Below are positions 28,801-43,800 of a stretch of DNA of 64,000 nt, in pieces (position 1 is the first letter of the stretch; each line of letters opens with the position of its first letter). Under the pieces are notes generated by a model. It was not told the origin of the DNA, made no database searches, and worked only from the letters and a program-made list of their open reading frames with translations. Both the position numbers and the translations under genes were made by a program. Source of the DNA: Loxodes magnus (taxonomy: Eukaryota; Ciliophora; Karyorelictea; Loxodida; Loxodidae); contig CAMPDV010001045.1 of the NCBI GenBank assembly GCA_946699065.1, positions 62,001 to 126,000 of the forward strand, written 5' to 3'.

Positions 28801-31800
28801 CGATACGATGAACTCTGAATCACTGGATATAGCCACAGCAAATACCTAACCTGTGTGACCACTCATGGTCTTACAGGTACCTGTCTTGACGTCCCATAGT
28901 CTCACCTTCTTATCGACACTTCCCGATACGATGAACTCTGAATCACTGGATATAGCCACAGATCATACATGACTAGTGTGACCACTCATGGTCTTACAGG
29001 TACCTGTCTTGACGTCCCATAGTCTCACCGTATAATCTGCACTTCCCGATACGATGAACTCTGAATCACTGGATATAGCCACAGCATATACATAACTAGT
29101 GTGACCACTCATGGTCTTACAGGTACCTGTCTTGACGTCCCATAGTCTCACCGTATAATCATGACTTCCCGATACGATGAACTCTGAATCACTGGATATA
29201 GCCACAGCAGATACACAACTAGTGTGACCACTCATGGTCTTACAGGTACCTGTCTTGACGTCCCATAGTCTCACCGTATAATCTGCACTTCCCGATACGA
29301 TGAACTCTGAATCACTGGATATAGCCACAGATCATACATGACTAGTGTGACCACTCATGGTCTTACAGGTACCTGTCTTGACGTCCCATAGTCTCACCGT
29401 ATAATCATGACTTCCCGATACGATGAACTCTGAATCACTGGATATAGCCACAGCATATACCAAATTTGTGTGACCACTCATGGTCTTACAGGTACCTGTC
29501 TTGACGTCCCATAGTCTCACCTTCTTATCGACACTTCCCGATACGATGAACTCTGAATCACTGGATATAGCCACAGCAGATACATAACTAGTGTGACCAC
29601 TCATGGTCTTACAGGTACCTGTCTTGACGTCCCATAGTCTCACCGTATAATCTGCACTTCCCGATACGATGAACTCTGAATCACTGGATATAGCCACAGA
29701 TCATACCTAATTTGTGTGACCACTCATGGTCTTACAGGTACCTGTCTTGACGTCCCATAGTCTCATCGTATAATCTGCACTTCCCGATACGATGAACTCT
29801 GAATCACTGGATATAGCCACAGATCATACATGACTAGTGTGACCACTCATGGTCTTACAGGTACCTGTCTTGACGTCCCATAGTCTCATCGTATAATCTG
29901 CACTTCCCGATACGATGAACTCTGAATCACTGGATATAGCCACAGATCATACATGACTAGTGTGACCACTCATGGTCTTACAGGTACCTGTCTTGACGTC
30001 CCATAGTCTCACCGTATAATCTGCACTTCCCGATACGATGAACTCTGAATCACTGGATATAGCCACAGATCATACCTAATTTGTGTGACCACTCATGGTC
30101 TTACAGGTACCTGTCTTGACGTCCCATAGTCTCATCGTATAATCTGCACTTCCCGATACGATGAACTCTGAATCACTGGATATAGCCACAGCAAATACCT
30201 AACCTGTGTGACCACTCATGGTCTTACAGGTACCTGTCTTGACGTCCCATAGTCTCACCGTATAATCTGCACTTCCCGATACGATGAACTCTGAATCACT
30301 GGATATAGCCACAGATCATACATGACTAGTGTGACCACTCATGGTCTTACAGGTACCTGTCTTGACGTCCCATAGTCTCACCGTATAATCTGCACTTCCC
30401 GATACGATGAACTCTGAATCACTGGATATAGCCACAGCATATACATAACTAGTGTGACCACTCATGGTCTTACAGGTACCTGTCTTGACGTCCCATAGTC
30501 TCACCGTATTATCATGACTTCCCGATACGATGAACTCTGAATCACTGGATATAGCCACAGCATATACCTAACCTGTGTGACCACTCATGGTCTTACAGGT
30601 ACCTGTCTTGACGTCCCATAGTCTCATCGTATAATCTGCACTTCCCGATACGATGAACTCTGAATCACTGGATATAGCCACAGCATATACCTAACCTGTG
30701 TGACCACTCATGGTCTTACAGGTACCTGTCTTGACGTCCCATAGTCTCATCGTATAATCTGCACTTCCCGATACGATGAACTCTGAATCACTGGATATAG
30801 CCACAGAGAATACATAATCTGTGTGACCACTCATGGTCTTACAGGTACCTGTCTTGACGTCCCATAGTCTCACCGTATAATCTGCACTTCCCGATACGAT
30901 GAACTCTGAATCACTGGATATAGCCACAGCAGATACATAACTAGTGTGACCACTCATGGTCTTACAGGTACCTGTCTTGACGTCCCATAGTCTCACCTTC
31001 TTATCGACACTTCCCGATACGATGAACTCTGAATCACTGGATATAGCCACAGATCATACCTAATTTGTGTGACCACTCATGGTCTTACAGGTACCTGTCT
31101 TGACGTCCCATAGTCTCACCGTATAATCATGACTTCCCGATACGATGAACTCTGAATCACTGGATATAGCCACAGATCATACCTAATTTGTGTGACCACT
31201 CATGGTCTTACAGGTACCTGTCTTGACGTCCCATAGTCTCACCGTATAATCATGACTTCCCGATACGATGAACTCTGAATCACTGGATATAGCCACAGAT
31301 CATACCTAATTTGTGTGACCACTCATGGTCTTACAGGTACCTGTCTTGACGTCCCATAGTCTCATCGTATAATCTGCACTTCCCGATACGATGAACTCTG
31401 AATCACTGGATATAGCCACAGCAAATACCTAACCTGTGTGACCACTCATGGTCTTACAGGTACCTGTCTTGACGTCCCATAGTCTCACCGTATAATCATG
31501 ACTTCCCGATACGATGAACTCTGAATCACTGGATATAGCCACAGATCATACATGACTAGTGTGACCACTCATGGTCTTACAGGTACCTGTCTTGACGTCC
31601 CATAGTCTCACCGTATAATCATGACTTCCCGATACGATGAACTCTGAATCACTGGATATAGCCACAGCATATACACAACTAGTGTGACCACTCATGGTCT
31701 TACAGGTACCTGTCTTGACGTCCCATAGTCTCACCGTCTAATCATGACTTCCCGATACGATGAACTCTGAATCACTGGATATAGCCACAGATCATACATG

Positions 31801-34800
31801 ACTAGTGTGACCACTCATGGTCTTACAGGTACCTGTCTTGACGTCCCATAGTCTCACCGTCTAATCATGACTTCCCGATACGATGAACTCTGAATCACTG
31901 GATATAGCCACAGCATATACATAACTAGTGTGACCACTCATGGTCTTACAGGTACCTGTCTTGACGTCCCATAGTCTCACCGTATAATCTGCACTTCCCG
32001 ATACGATGAACTCTGAATCACTGGATATAGCCACAGATCATACATGACTAGTGTGACCACTCATGGTCTTACAGGTACCTGTCTTGACGTCCCATAGTCT
32101 CACCGTATAATCATGACTTCCCGATACGATGAACTCTGAATCACTGGATATAGCCACAGATAATACATAATCTGTGTGACCACTCATGGTCTTACAGGTA
32201 CCTGTCTTGACGTCCCATAGTCTCACCGTATAATCATGACTTCCCGATACGATGAACTCTGAATCACTGGATATAGCCACAGATCATACCTAATTTGTGT
32301 GACCACTCATGGTCTTACAGGTACCTGTCTTGACGTCCCATAGTCTCACCGTATAATCATGACTTCCCGATACGATGAACTCTGAATCACTGGATATAGC
32401 CACAGCAAATACCTAACCTGTGTGACCACTCATGGTCTTACAGGTACCTGTCTTGACGTCCCATAGTCTCACCGTATAATCATGACTTCCCGATACGATG
32501 AACTCTGAATCACTGGATATAGCCACAGCAGATACACAACTAGTGTGACCACTCATGGTCTTACAGGTACCTGTCTTGACGTCCCATAGTCTCACCGTAT
32601 AATCTGCACTTCCCGATACGATGAACTCTGAATCACTGGATATAGCCACAGATCATACATGACTAGTGTGACCACTCATGGTCTTACAGGTACCTGTCTT
32701 GACGTCCCATAGTCTCACCGTATTATCATGACTTCCCGATACGATGAACTCTGAATCACTGGATATAGCCACAGCATATACATAACTAGTGTGACCACTC
32801 ATGGTCTTACAGGTACCTGTCTTGACGTCCCATAGTCTCACCGTATAATCATGACTTCCCGATACGATGAACTCTGAATCACTGGATATAGCCACAGCAA
32901 ATACCTAACCTGTGTGACCACTCATGGTCTTACAGGTACCTGTCTTGACGTCCCATAGTCTCACCTTCTTATCGACACTTCCCGATACGATGAACTCTGA
33001 ATCACTGGATATAGCCACAGATCATACATGACTAGTGTGACCACTCATGGTCTTACAGGTACCTGTCTTGACGTCCCATAGTCTCATCGTATAATCTGCA
33101 CTTCCCGATACGATGAACTCTGAATCACTGGATATAGCCACAGCATATACCTAATTTGTGTGACCACTCATGGTCTTACAGGTACCTGTCTTGACGTCCC
33201 ATAGTCTCACCGTCTAATCATGACTTCCCGATACGATGAACTCTGTATCACAGGATATAGCCACAGCAAATACCTAACCTGTGTGACCACTCATGGTCTT
33301 ACAGGTACCTGTCTTGACGTCCCATAGTCTCACCTTCTTATCGACACTTCCCGATACGATGAACTCTGAATCACTGGATATAGCCACAGCATATACCTAA
33401 CCTGTGTGACCACTCATGGTCTTACAGGTACCTGTCTTGACGTCCCATAGTCTCACCGTCTAATCATGACTTCCCGATACGATGAACTCTGAATCACTGG
33501 ATATAGCCACAGATCATACATGACTAGTGTGACCACTCATGGTCTTACAGGTACCTGTCTTGACGTCCCATAGTCTCACCGTATAATCATGACTTCCCGA
33601 TACGATGAACTCTGAATCACTGGATATAGCCACAGATCATACCTAATTTGTGTGACCACTCATGGTCTTACAGGTACCTGTCTTGACGTCCCATAGTCTC
33701 ACCGTATAATCATGACTTCCCGATACGATGAACTCTGAATCACTGGATATAGCCACAGCAAATACCTAACCTGTGTGACCACTCATGGTCTTACAGGTAC
33801 CTGTCTTGACGTCCCATAGTCTCACCTTCTTATCGACACTTCCCGATACGATGAACTCTGAATCACTGGATATAGCCACAGATCATACATGACTAGTGTG
33901 ACCACTCATGGTCTTACAGGTACCTGTCTTGACGTCCCATAGTCTCACCGTATAATCTGCACTTCCCGATACGATGAACTCTGAATCACTGGATATAGCC
34001 ACAGCATATACATAACTAGTGTGACCACTCATGGTCTTACAGGTACCTGTCTTGACGTCCCATAGTCTCACCGTATAATCATGACTTCCCGATACGATGA
34101 ACTCTGAATCACTGGATATAGCCACAGCAGATACACAACTAGTGTGACCACTCATGGTCTTACAGGTACCTGTCTTGACGTCCCATAGTCTCACCGTATA
34201 ATCTGCACTTCCCGATACGATGAACTCTGAATCACTGGATATAGCCACAGATCATACATGACTAGTGTGACCACTCATGGTCTTACAGGTACCTGTCTTG
34301 ACGTCCCATAGTCTCACCGTATAATCATGACTTCCCGATACGATGAACTCTGAATCACTGGATATAGCCACAGCATATACCAAATTTGTGTGACCACTCA
34401 TGGTCTTACAGGTACCTGTCTTGACGTCCCATAGTCTCACCTTCTTATCGACACTTCCCGATACGATGAACTCTGAATCACTGGATATAGCCACAGCAGA
34501 TACATAACTAGTGTGACCACTCATGGTCTTACAGGTACCTGTCTTGACGTCCCATAGTCTCACCGTATAATCTGCACTTCCCGATACGATGAACTCTGAA
34601 TCACTGGATATAGCCACAGATCATACCTAATTTGTGTGACCACTCATGGTCTTACAGGTACCTGTCTTGACGTCCCATAGTCTCATCGTATAATCTGCAC
34701 TTCCCGATACGATGAACTCTGAATCACTGGATATAGCCACAGATCATACATGACTAGTGTGACCACTCATGGTCTTACAGGTACCTGTCTTGACGTCCCA

Positions 34801-37800
34801 TAGTCTCATCGTATAATCTGCACTTCCCGATACGATGAACTCTGAATCACTGGATATAGCCACAGATCATACATGACTAGTGTGACCACTCATGGTCTTA
34901 CAGGTACCTGTCTTGACGTCCCATAGTCTCACCGTATAATCTGCACTTCCCGATACGATGAACTCTGAATCACTGGATATAGCCACAGATCATACATGAC
35001 TAGTGTGACCACTCATGGTCTTACAGGTACCTGTCTTGACGTCCCATAGTCTCATCGTATAATCTGCACTTCCCGATACGATGAACTCTGAATCACTGGA
35101 TATAGCCACAGCAAATACCTAACCTGTGTGACCACTCATGGTCTTACAGGTACCTGTCTTGACGTCCCATAGTCTCACCGTATAATCTGCACTTCCCGAT
35201 ACGATGAACTCTGAATCACTGGATATAGCCACAGATCATACATGACTAGTGTGACCACTCATGGTCTTACAGGTACCTGTCTTGACGTCCCATAGTCTCA
35301 CCGTATAATCTGCACTTCCCGATACGATGAACTCTGAATCACTGGATATAGCCACAGCATATACATAACTAGTGTGACCACTCATGGTCTTACAGGTACC
35401 TGTCTTGACGTCCCATAGTCTCACCGTATTATCATGACTTCCCGATACGATGAACTCTGAATCACTGGATATAGCCACAGAATATACCTAACCTGTGTGA
35501 CCACTCATGGTCTTACAGGTACCTGTCTTGACGTCCCATAGTCTCATCGTATAATCTGCACTTCCCGATACGATGAACTCTGAATCACTGGATATAGCCA
35601 CAGCATATACCTAACCTGTGTGACCACTCATGGTCTTACAGGTACCTGTCTTGACGTCCCATAGTCTCATCGTATAATCTGCACTTCCCGATACGATGAA
35701 CTCTGAATCACTGGATATAGCCACAGAGAATACATAATCTGTGTGACCACTCATGGTCTTACAGGTACCTGTCTTGACGTCCCATAGTCTCACCGTATAA
35801 TCTGCACTTCCCGATACGATGAACTCTGAATCACTGGATATAGCCACAGCAGATACATAACTAGTGTGACCACTCATGGTCTTACAGGTACCTGTCTTGA
35901 CGTCCCATAGTCTCACCTTCTTATCGACACTTCCCGATACGATGAACTCTGAATCACTGGATATAGCCACAGATCATACCTAATTTGTGTGACCACTCAT
36001 GGTCTTACAGGTACCTGTCTTGACGTCCCATAGTCTCACCGTATAATCATGACTTCCCGATACGATGAACTCTGAATCACTGGATATAGCCACAGATCAT
36101 ACCTAATTTGTGTGACCACTCATGGTCTTACAGGTACCTGTCTTGACGTCCCATAGTCTCACCGTATAATCATGACTTCCCGATACGATGAACTCTGAAT
36201 CACTGGATATAGCCACAGATCATACCTAATTTGTGTGACCACTCATGGTCTTACAGGTACCTGTCTTGACGTCCCATAGTCTCATCGTATAATCTGCACT
36301 TCCCGATACGATGAACTCTGAATCACTGGATATAGCCACAGCAAATACCTAACCTGTGTGACCACTCATGGTCTTACAGGTACCTGTCTTGACGTCCCAT
36401 AGTCTCACCGTATAATCATGACTTCCCGATACGATGAACTCTGAATCACTGGATATAGCCACAGATCATACATGACTAGTGTGACCACTCATGGTCTTAC
36501 AGGTACCTGTCTTGACGTCCCATAGTCTCACCGTCTAATCATGACTTCCCGATACGATGAACTCTGAATCACTGGATATAGCCACAGCATATACACAACT
36601 AGTGTGACCACTCATGGTCTTACAGGTACCTGTCTTGACGTCCCATAGTCTCACCGTATTATCATGACTTCCCGATACGATGAACTCTGAATCACTGGAT
36701 ATAGCCACAGATCATACATGACTAGTGTGACCACTCATGGTCTTACAGGTACCTGTCTTGACGTCCCATAGTCTCACCGTCTAATCATGACTTCCCGATA
36801 CGATGAACTCTGAATCACTGGATATAGCCACAGCATATACATAACTAGTGTGACCACTCATGGTCTTACAGGTACCTGTCTTGACGTCCCATAGTCTCAC
36901 CGTATAATCTGCACTTCCCGATACGATGAACTCTGAATCACTGGATATAGCCACAGATCATACATGACTAGTGTGACCACTCATGGTCTTACAGGTACCT
37001 GTCTTGACGTCCCATAGTCTCACCGTATAATCATGACTTCCCGATACGATGAACTCTGAATCACTGGATATAGCCACAGATAATACATAATCTGTGTGAC
37101 CACTCATGGTCTTACAGGTACCTGTCTTGACGTCCCATAGTCTCACCGTATAATCATGACTTCCCGATACGATGAACTCTGAATCACTGGATATAGCCAC
37201 AGATCATACCTAATTTGTGTGACCACTCATGGTCTTACAGGTACCTGTCTTGACGTCCCATAGTCTCACCGTATAATCATGACTTCCCGATACGATGAAC
37301 TCTGAATCACTGGATATAGCCACAGATCATACATGACTAGTGTGACCACTCATGGTCTTACAGGTACCTGTCTTGACGTCCCATAGTCTCACCGTATTAT
37401 CATGACTTCCCGATACGATGAACTCTGAATCACTGGATATAGCCACAGCATATACCTAACTAGTGTGACCACTCATGGTCTTACAGGTACCTGTCTTGAC
37501 GTCCCATAGTCTCATCGTATAATCTGCACTTCCCGATACGATGAACTCTGAATCACTGGATATAGCCACAGCAAATACCTAACCTGTGTGACCACTCATG
37601 GTCTTACAGGTACCTGTCTTGACGTCCCATAGTCTCACCGTATAATCTGCACTTCCCGATACGATGAACTCTGAATCACTGGATATAGCCACAGATCATA
37701 CATGACTAGTGTGACCACTCATGGTCTTACAGGTACCTGTCTTGACGTCCCATAGTCTCACCGTATAATCATGACTTCCCGATACGATGAACTCTGAATC

Positions 37801-40800
37801 ACTGGATATAGCCACAGCAAATACCTAACCTGTGTGACCACTCATGGTCTTACAGGTACCTGTCTTGACGTCCCATAGTCTCACCTTCTTATCGACACTT
37901 CCCGATACGATGAACTCTGAATCACTGGATATAGCCACAGCAGATACATAGTGTGTGTGACCACTCATGGTCTTACAGGTACCTGTCTTGACGTCCCATA
38001 GTCTCACCGTATAATCTGCACTTCCCGATACGATGAACTCTGAATCACTGGATATAGCCACAGATCATACATGACTAGTGTGACCACTCATGGTCTTACA
38101 GGTACCTGTCTTGACGTCCCATAGTCTCACCGTATTATCATGACTTCCCGATACGATGAACTCTGAATCACTGGATATAGCCACAGCATATACATAACTA
38201 GTGTGACCACTCATGGTCTTACAGGTACCTGTCTTGACGTCCCATAGTCTCACCGTATAATCATGACTTCCCGATACGATGAACTCTGAATCACTGGATA
38301 TAGCCACAGCAGATACATAACTAGTGTGACCACTCATGGTCTTACAGGTACCTGTCTTGACGTCCCATAGTCTCACCTTCTTATCGACACTTCCCGATAC
38401 GATGAACTCTGAATCACTGGATATAGCCACAGATCATACATGACTAGTGTGACCACTCATGGTCTTACAGGTACCTGTCTTGACGTCCCATAGTCTCACC
38501 GTATAATCTGCACTTCCCGATACGATGAACTCTGAATCACTGGATATAGCCACAGCATATACATAACTAGTGTGACCACTCATGGTCTTACAGGTACCTG
38601 TCTTGACGTCCCATAGTCTCACCGTATAATCATGACTTCCCGATACGATGAACTCTGAATCACTGGATATAGCCACAGCAGATACATAACTAGTGTGACC
38701 ACTCATGGTCTTACAGGTACCTGTCTTGACGTCCCATAGTCTCACCTTCTTATCGACACTTCCCGATACGATGAACTCTGAATCACTGGATATAGCCACA
38801 GATCATACATAATCTGTGTGACCACTCATGGTCTTACAGGTACCTGTCTTGACGTCCCATAGTCTCACCGTATAATCTGCACTTCCCGATACGATGAACT
38901 CTGAATCACTGGATATAGCCACAGCATATACATAACTAGTGTGACCACTCATGGTCTTACAGGTACCTGTCTTGACGTCCCATAGTCTCACCGTATAATC
39001 TGCACTTCCCGATACGATGAACTCTGAATCACTGGATATAGCCACAGATCATACATGACTAGTGTGACCACTCATGGTCTTACAGGTACCTGTCTTGACG
39101 TCCCATAGTCTCACCGTATTATCATGACTTCCCGATACGATGAACTCTGAATCACTGGATATAGCCACAGAGAATACATAATCTGTGTGACCACTCATGG
39201 TCTTACAGGTACCTGTCTTGACGTCCCATAGTCTCACCGTATAATCTGCACTTCCCGATACGATGAACTCTGTATCACTGGATATAGCCACAGCAAATAC
39301 CTAACCTGTGTGACCACTCATGGTCTTACAGGTACCTGTCTTGACGTCCCATAGTCTCACCTTCTTATCGACACTTCCCGATACGATGAACTCTGAATCA
39401 CTGGATATAGCCACAGATCATACATGACTAGTGTGACCACTCATGGTCTTACAGGTACCTGTCTTGACGTCCCATAGTCTCACCGTATAATCTGCACTTT
39501 CCGATACGATGAACTCTGAATCACTGGATATAGCCACAGATCATACATGACTAGTGTGACCACTCATGGTCTTACAGGTACCTGTCTTGACGTCCCATAG
39601 TCTCACCTTCTTATCGACACTTCCCGATACGATGAACTCTGAATCACTGGATATAGCCACAGCAGATACATAGTGTGTGTGACCACTCATGGTCTTACAG
39701 GTACCTGTCTTGACGTCCCATAGTCTCACCGTATAATCTGCACTTCCCGATACGATGAACTCTGAATCACTGGATATAGCCACAGATCATACATGACTAG
39801 TGTGACCACTCATGGTCTTACAGGTACCTGTCTTGACGTCCCATAGTCTCACCGTATAATCTGCACTTCCCGATACGATGAACTCTGAATCACTGGATAT
39901 AGCCACAGCATATACATGACTAGTGTGACCACTCATGGTCTTACAGGTACCTGTCTTGACGTCCCATAGTCTCACCGTCTTATCATCACTTCCCGATACG
40001 ATGAACTCTGTATCACTGGATATAGCCACAGCATATACATAACTAGTGTGACCACTCATGGTCTTACAGGTACCTGTCTTGACGTCCCATAGTCTCACCG
40101 TATAATCTGCACTTCCCGATACGATGAACTCTGAATCACTGGATATAGCCACAGCATATACATAACTAGTGTGACCACTCATGGTCTTACAGGTACCTGT
40201 CTTGACGTCCCATAGTCTCACCGTATAATCTGCACTTCCCGATACGATGAACTCTGAATCACTGGATATAGCCACAGCATATACATAACTAGTGTGACCA
40301 CTCATGGTCTTACAGGTACCTGTCTTGACGTCCCATAGTCTCACCGTATAATCATGACTTCCCGATACGATGAACTCTGAATCACTGGATATAGCCACAG
40401 CAGATACATAACTAGTGTGACCACTCATGGTCTTACAGGTACCTGTCTTGACGTCCCATAGTCTCACCTTCTTATCGACACTTCCCGATACGATGAACTC
40501 TGAATCACTGGATATAGCCACAGATCATACATAATCTGTGTGACCACTCATGGTCTTACAGGTACCTGTCTTGACGTCCCATAGTCTCACCGTATAATCT
40601 GCACTTCCCGATACGATGAACTCTGAATCACTGGATATAGCCACAGCATATACATAACTAGTGTGACCACTCATGGTCTTACAGGTACCTGTCTTGACGT
40701 CCCATAGTCTCACCGTATAATCTGCACTTCCCGATACGATGAACTCTGAATCACTGGATATAGCCACAGATCATACATGACTAGTGTGACCACTCATGGT

Positions 40801-43800
40801 CTTACAGGTACCTGTCTTGACGTCCCATAGTCTCACCGTATAATCATGACTTCCCGATACGATGAACTCTGAATCACTGGATATAGCCACAGAGAATACA
40901 TAATCTGTGTGACCACTCATGGTCTTACAGGTACCTGTCTTGACGTCCCATAGTCTCACCGTATAATCTGCACTTCCCGATACGATGAACTCTGTATCAC
41001 TGGATATAGCCACAGCAAATACCTAACCTGTGTGACCACTCATGGTCTTACAGGTACCTGTCTTGACGTCCCATAGTCTCACCTTCTTATCGACACTTCC
41101 CGATACGATGAACTCTGAATCACTGGATATAGCCACAGATCATACATGACTAGTGTGACCACTCATGGTCTTACAGGTACCTGTCTTGACGTCCCATAGT
41201 CTCACCGTATAATCTGCACTTTCCGATACGATGAACTCTGAATCACTGGATATAGCCACAGATCATACATGACTAGTGTGACCACTCATGGTCTTACAGG
41301 TACCTGTCTTGACGTCCCATAGTCTCACCTTCTTATCGACACTTCCCGATACGATGAACTCTGAATCACTGGATATAGCCACAGCAGATACATAGTGTGT
41401 GTGACCACTCATGGTCTTACAGGTACCTGTCTTGACGTCCCATAGTCTCACCGTATAATCTGCACTTCCCGATACGATGAACTCTGAATCACTGGATATA
41501 GCCACAGATCATACATGACTAGTGTGACCACTCATGGTCTTACAGGTACCTGTCTTGACGTCCCATAGTCTCACCGTATAATCTGCACTTCCCGATACGA
41601 TGAACTCTGAATCACTGGATATAGCCACAGCATATACATGACTAGTGTGACCACTCATGGTCTTACAGGTACCTGTCTTGACGTCCCATAGTCTCACCGT
41701 CTTATCATCACTTCCCGATACGATGAACTCTGTATCACTGGATATAGCCACAGCATATACATAACTAGTGTGACCACTCATGGTCTTACAGGTACCTGTC
41801 TTGACGTCCCATAGTCTCACCGTATAATCTGCACTTCCCGATACGATGAACTCTGAATCACTGGATATAGCCACAGCATATACATAACTAGTGTGACCAC
41901 TCATGGTCTTACAGGTACCTGTCTTGACGTCCCATAGTCTCACCGTATAATCTGCACTTCCCGATACGATGAACTCTGAATCACTGGATATAGCCACAGC
42001 ATATACATTACTAGTGTGACCACTCATGGTCTTACAGGTACCTGTCTTGACGTCCCATAGTCTCACCGTCTTATCTGCACTTCCCGATACGATGAACTCT
42101 GAATCACTGGATATAGCCACAGCATATACATTACTAGTGTGACCACTCATGGTCTTACAGGTACCTGTCTTGACGTCCCATAGTCTCACCGTATAATCAT
42201 GACTTCCCGATACGATGAACTCTGAATCACTGGATATAGCCACAGCATATACATAACTAGTGTGACCACTCATGGTCTTACAGGTACCTGTCTTGACGTC
42301 CCATAGTCTCACCGTATAATCATGACTTCCCGATACGATGAACTCTGAATCACTGGATATAGACACAGATCATACATGACTAGTGTGACCACTCATGGTC
42401 TTACAGGTACCTGTCTTGACGTCCCATAGTCTCATCGTATAATCTGCACTTCCCGATACGATGAACTCTGAATCACTGGATATAGCCACAGCATATACAT
42501 AACTAGTGTGACCACTCATGGTCTTACAGGTACCTGTCTTGACGTCCCATAGTCTCACCGTCTAATCATGACTTCCCGATACGATGAACTCTGAATCACT
42601 GGATATAGCCACAGATCATACATGACTAGTGTGACCACTCATGGTCTTACAGGTACCTGTCTTGACGTCCCATAGTCTCACCGTATAATCTGCACTTCCC
42701 GATACGATGAACTCTGAATCACTGGATATAGCCACAGCAGATACATAACTAGTGTGACCACTCATGGTCTTACAGGTACCTGTCTTGACGTCCCATAGTC
42801 TCACCGTATAATCTGCACTTCCCGATACGATGAACTCTGAATCACTGGATATAGCCACAGCATATACATAACTAGTGTGACCACTCATGGTCTTACAGGT
42901 ACCTGTCTTGACGTCCCATAGTCTCACCGTATAATCATGACTTCCCGATACGATGAACTCTGAATCACTGGATATAGCCACAGCAGATACACAACTAGTG
43001 TGACCACTCATGGTCTTACAGGTACCTGTCTTGACGTCCCATAGTCTCATCGTATAATCTGCACTTCCCGATACGATGAACTCTGAATCACTGGATATAG
43101 CCACAGATCATACATGACTAGTGTGACCACTCATGGTCTTACAGGTACCTGTCTTGACGTCCCATAGTCTCACCGTATAATCATGACTTCCCGATACGAT
43201 GAACTCTGAATCACTGGATATAGCCACAGATCATACATGACTAGTGTGACCACTCATGGTCTTACAGGTACCTGTCTTGACGTCCCATAGTCTCACCGTA
43301 TAATCATGACTTCCCGATACGATGAACTCTGAATCACTGGATATAGCCACAGATCATACAGAACTAGTGTGACCACTCATGGTCTTACAGGTACCTGTCT
43401 TGAAGTCCCATAGTCTCACCGTCTAATCTCCACTTCCCGATACGATGAACTCTGAATCACTGGATATAGCCACAGCAAATACCTAACCTGTGTGACCACT
43501 CCTGGTCTTACAGGTACCTGTCTTGACGTCACATAGTCTCACCGTATAATCTGCACTTCCCGATACGATGAACTCTGAATCACTGGATATAGCCACAGAT
43601 CATACATGACTAGTGTGACCACTCATGGTCTTACAGGTACCTGTCTTGACGTCCCATAGTCTCATCGTATAATCTGCACTTCCCGATACGATGAACTCTG
43701 AATCACTGGATATAGCCACAGATCATACATGACTAGTGTGACCACTCATGGTCTTACAGGTACCTGTCTTGACGTCCCATAGTCTCACCGTATAATCTGC

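Noticed and set aside
38450-42000. Regular seven-unit higher-order repeat along the entire array
   Set aside because: Only the 1,722-bp duplication is a multiple of seven units. The other block sizes (18, 23 and 40 units) are not, so no general seven-blade period is supported.
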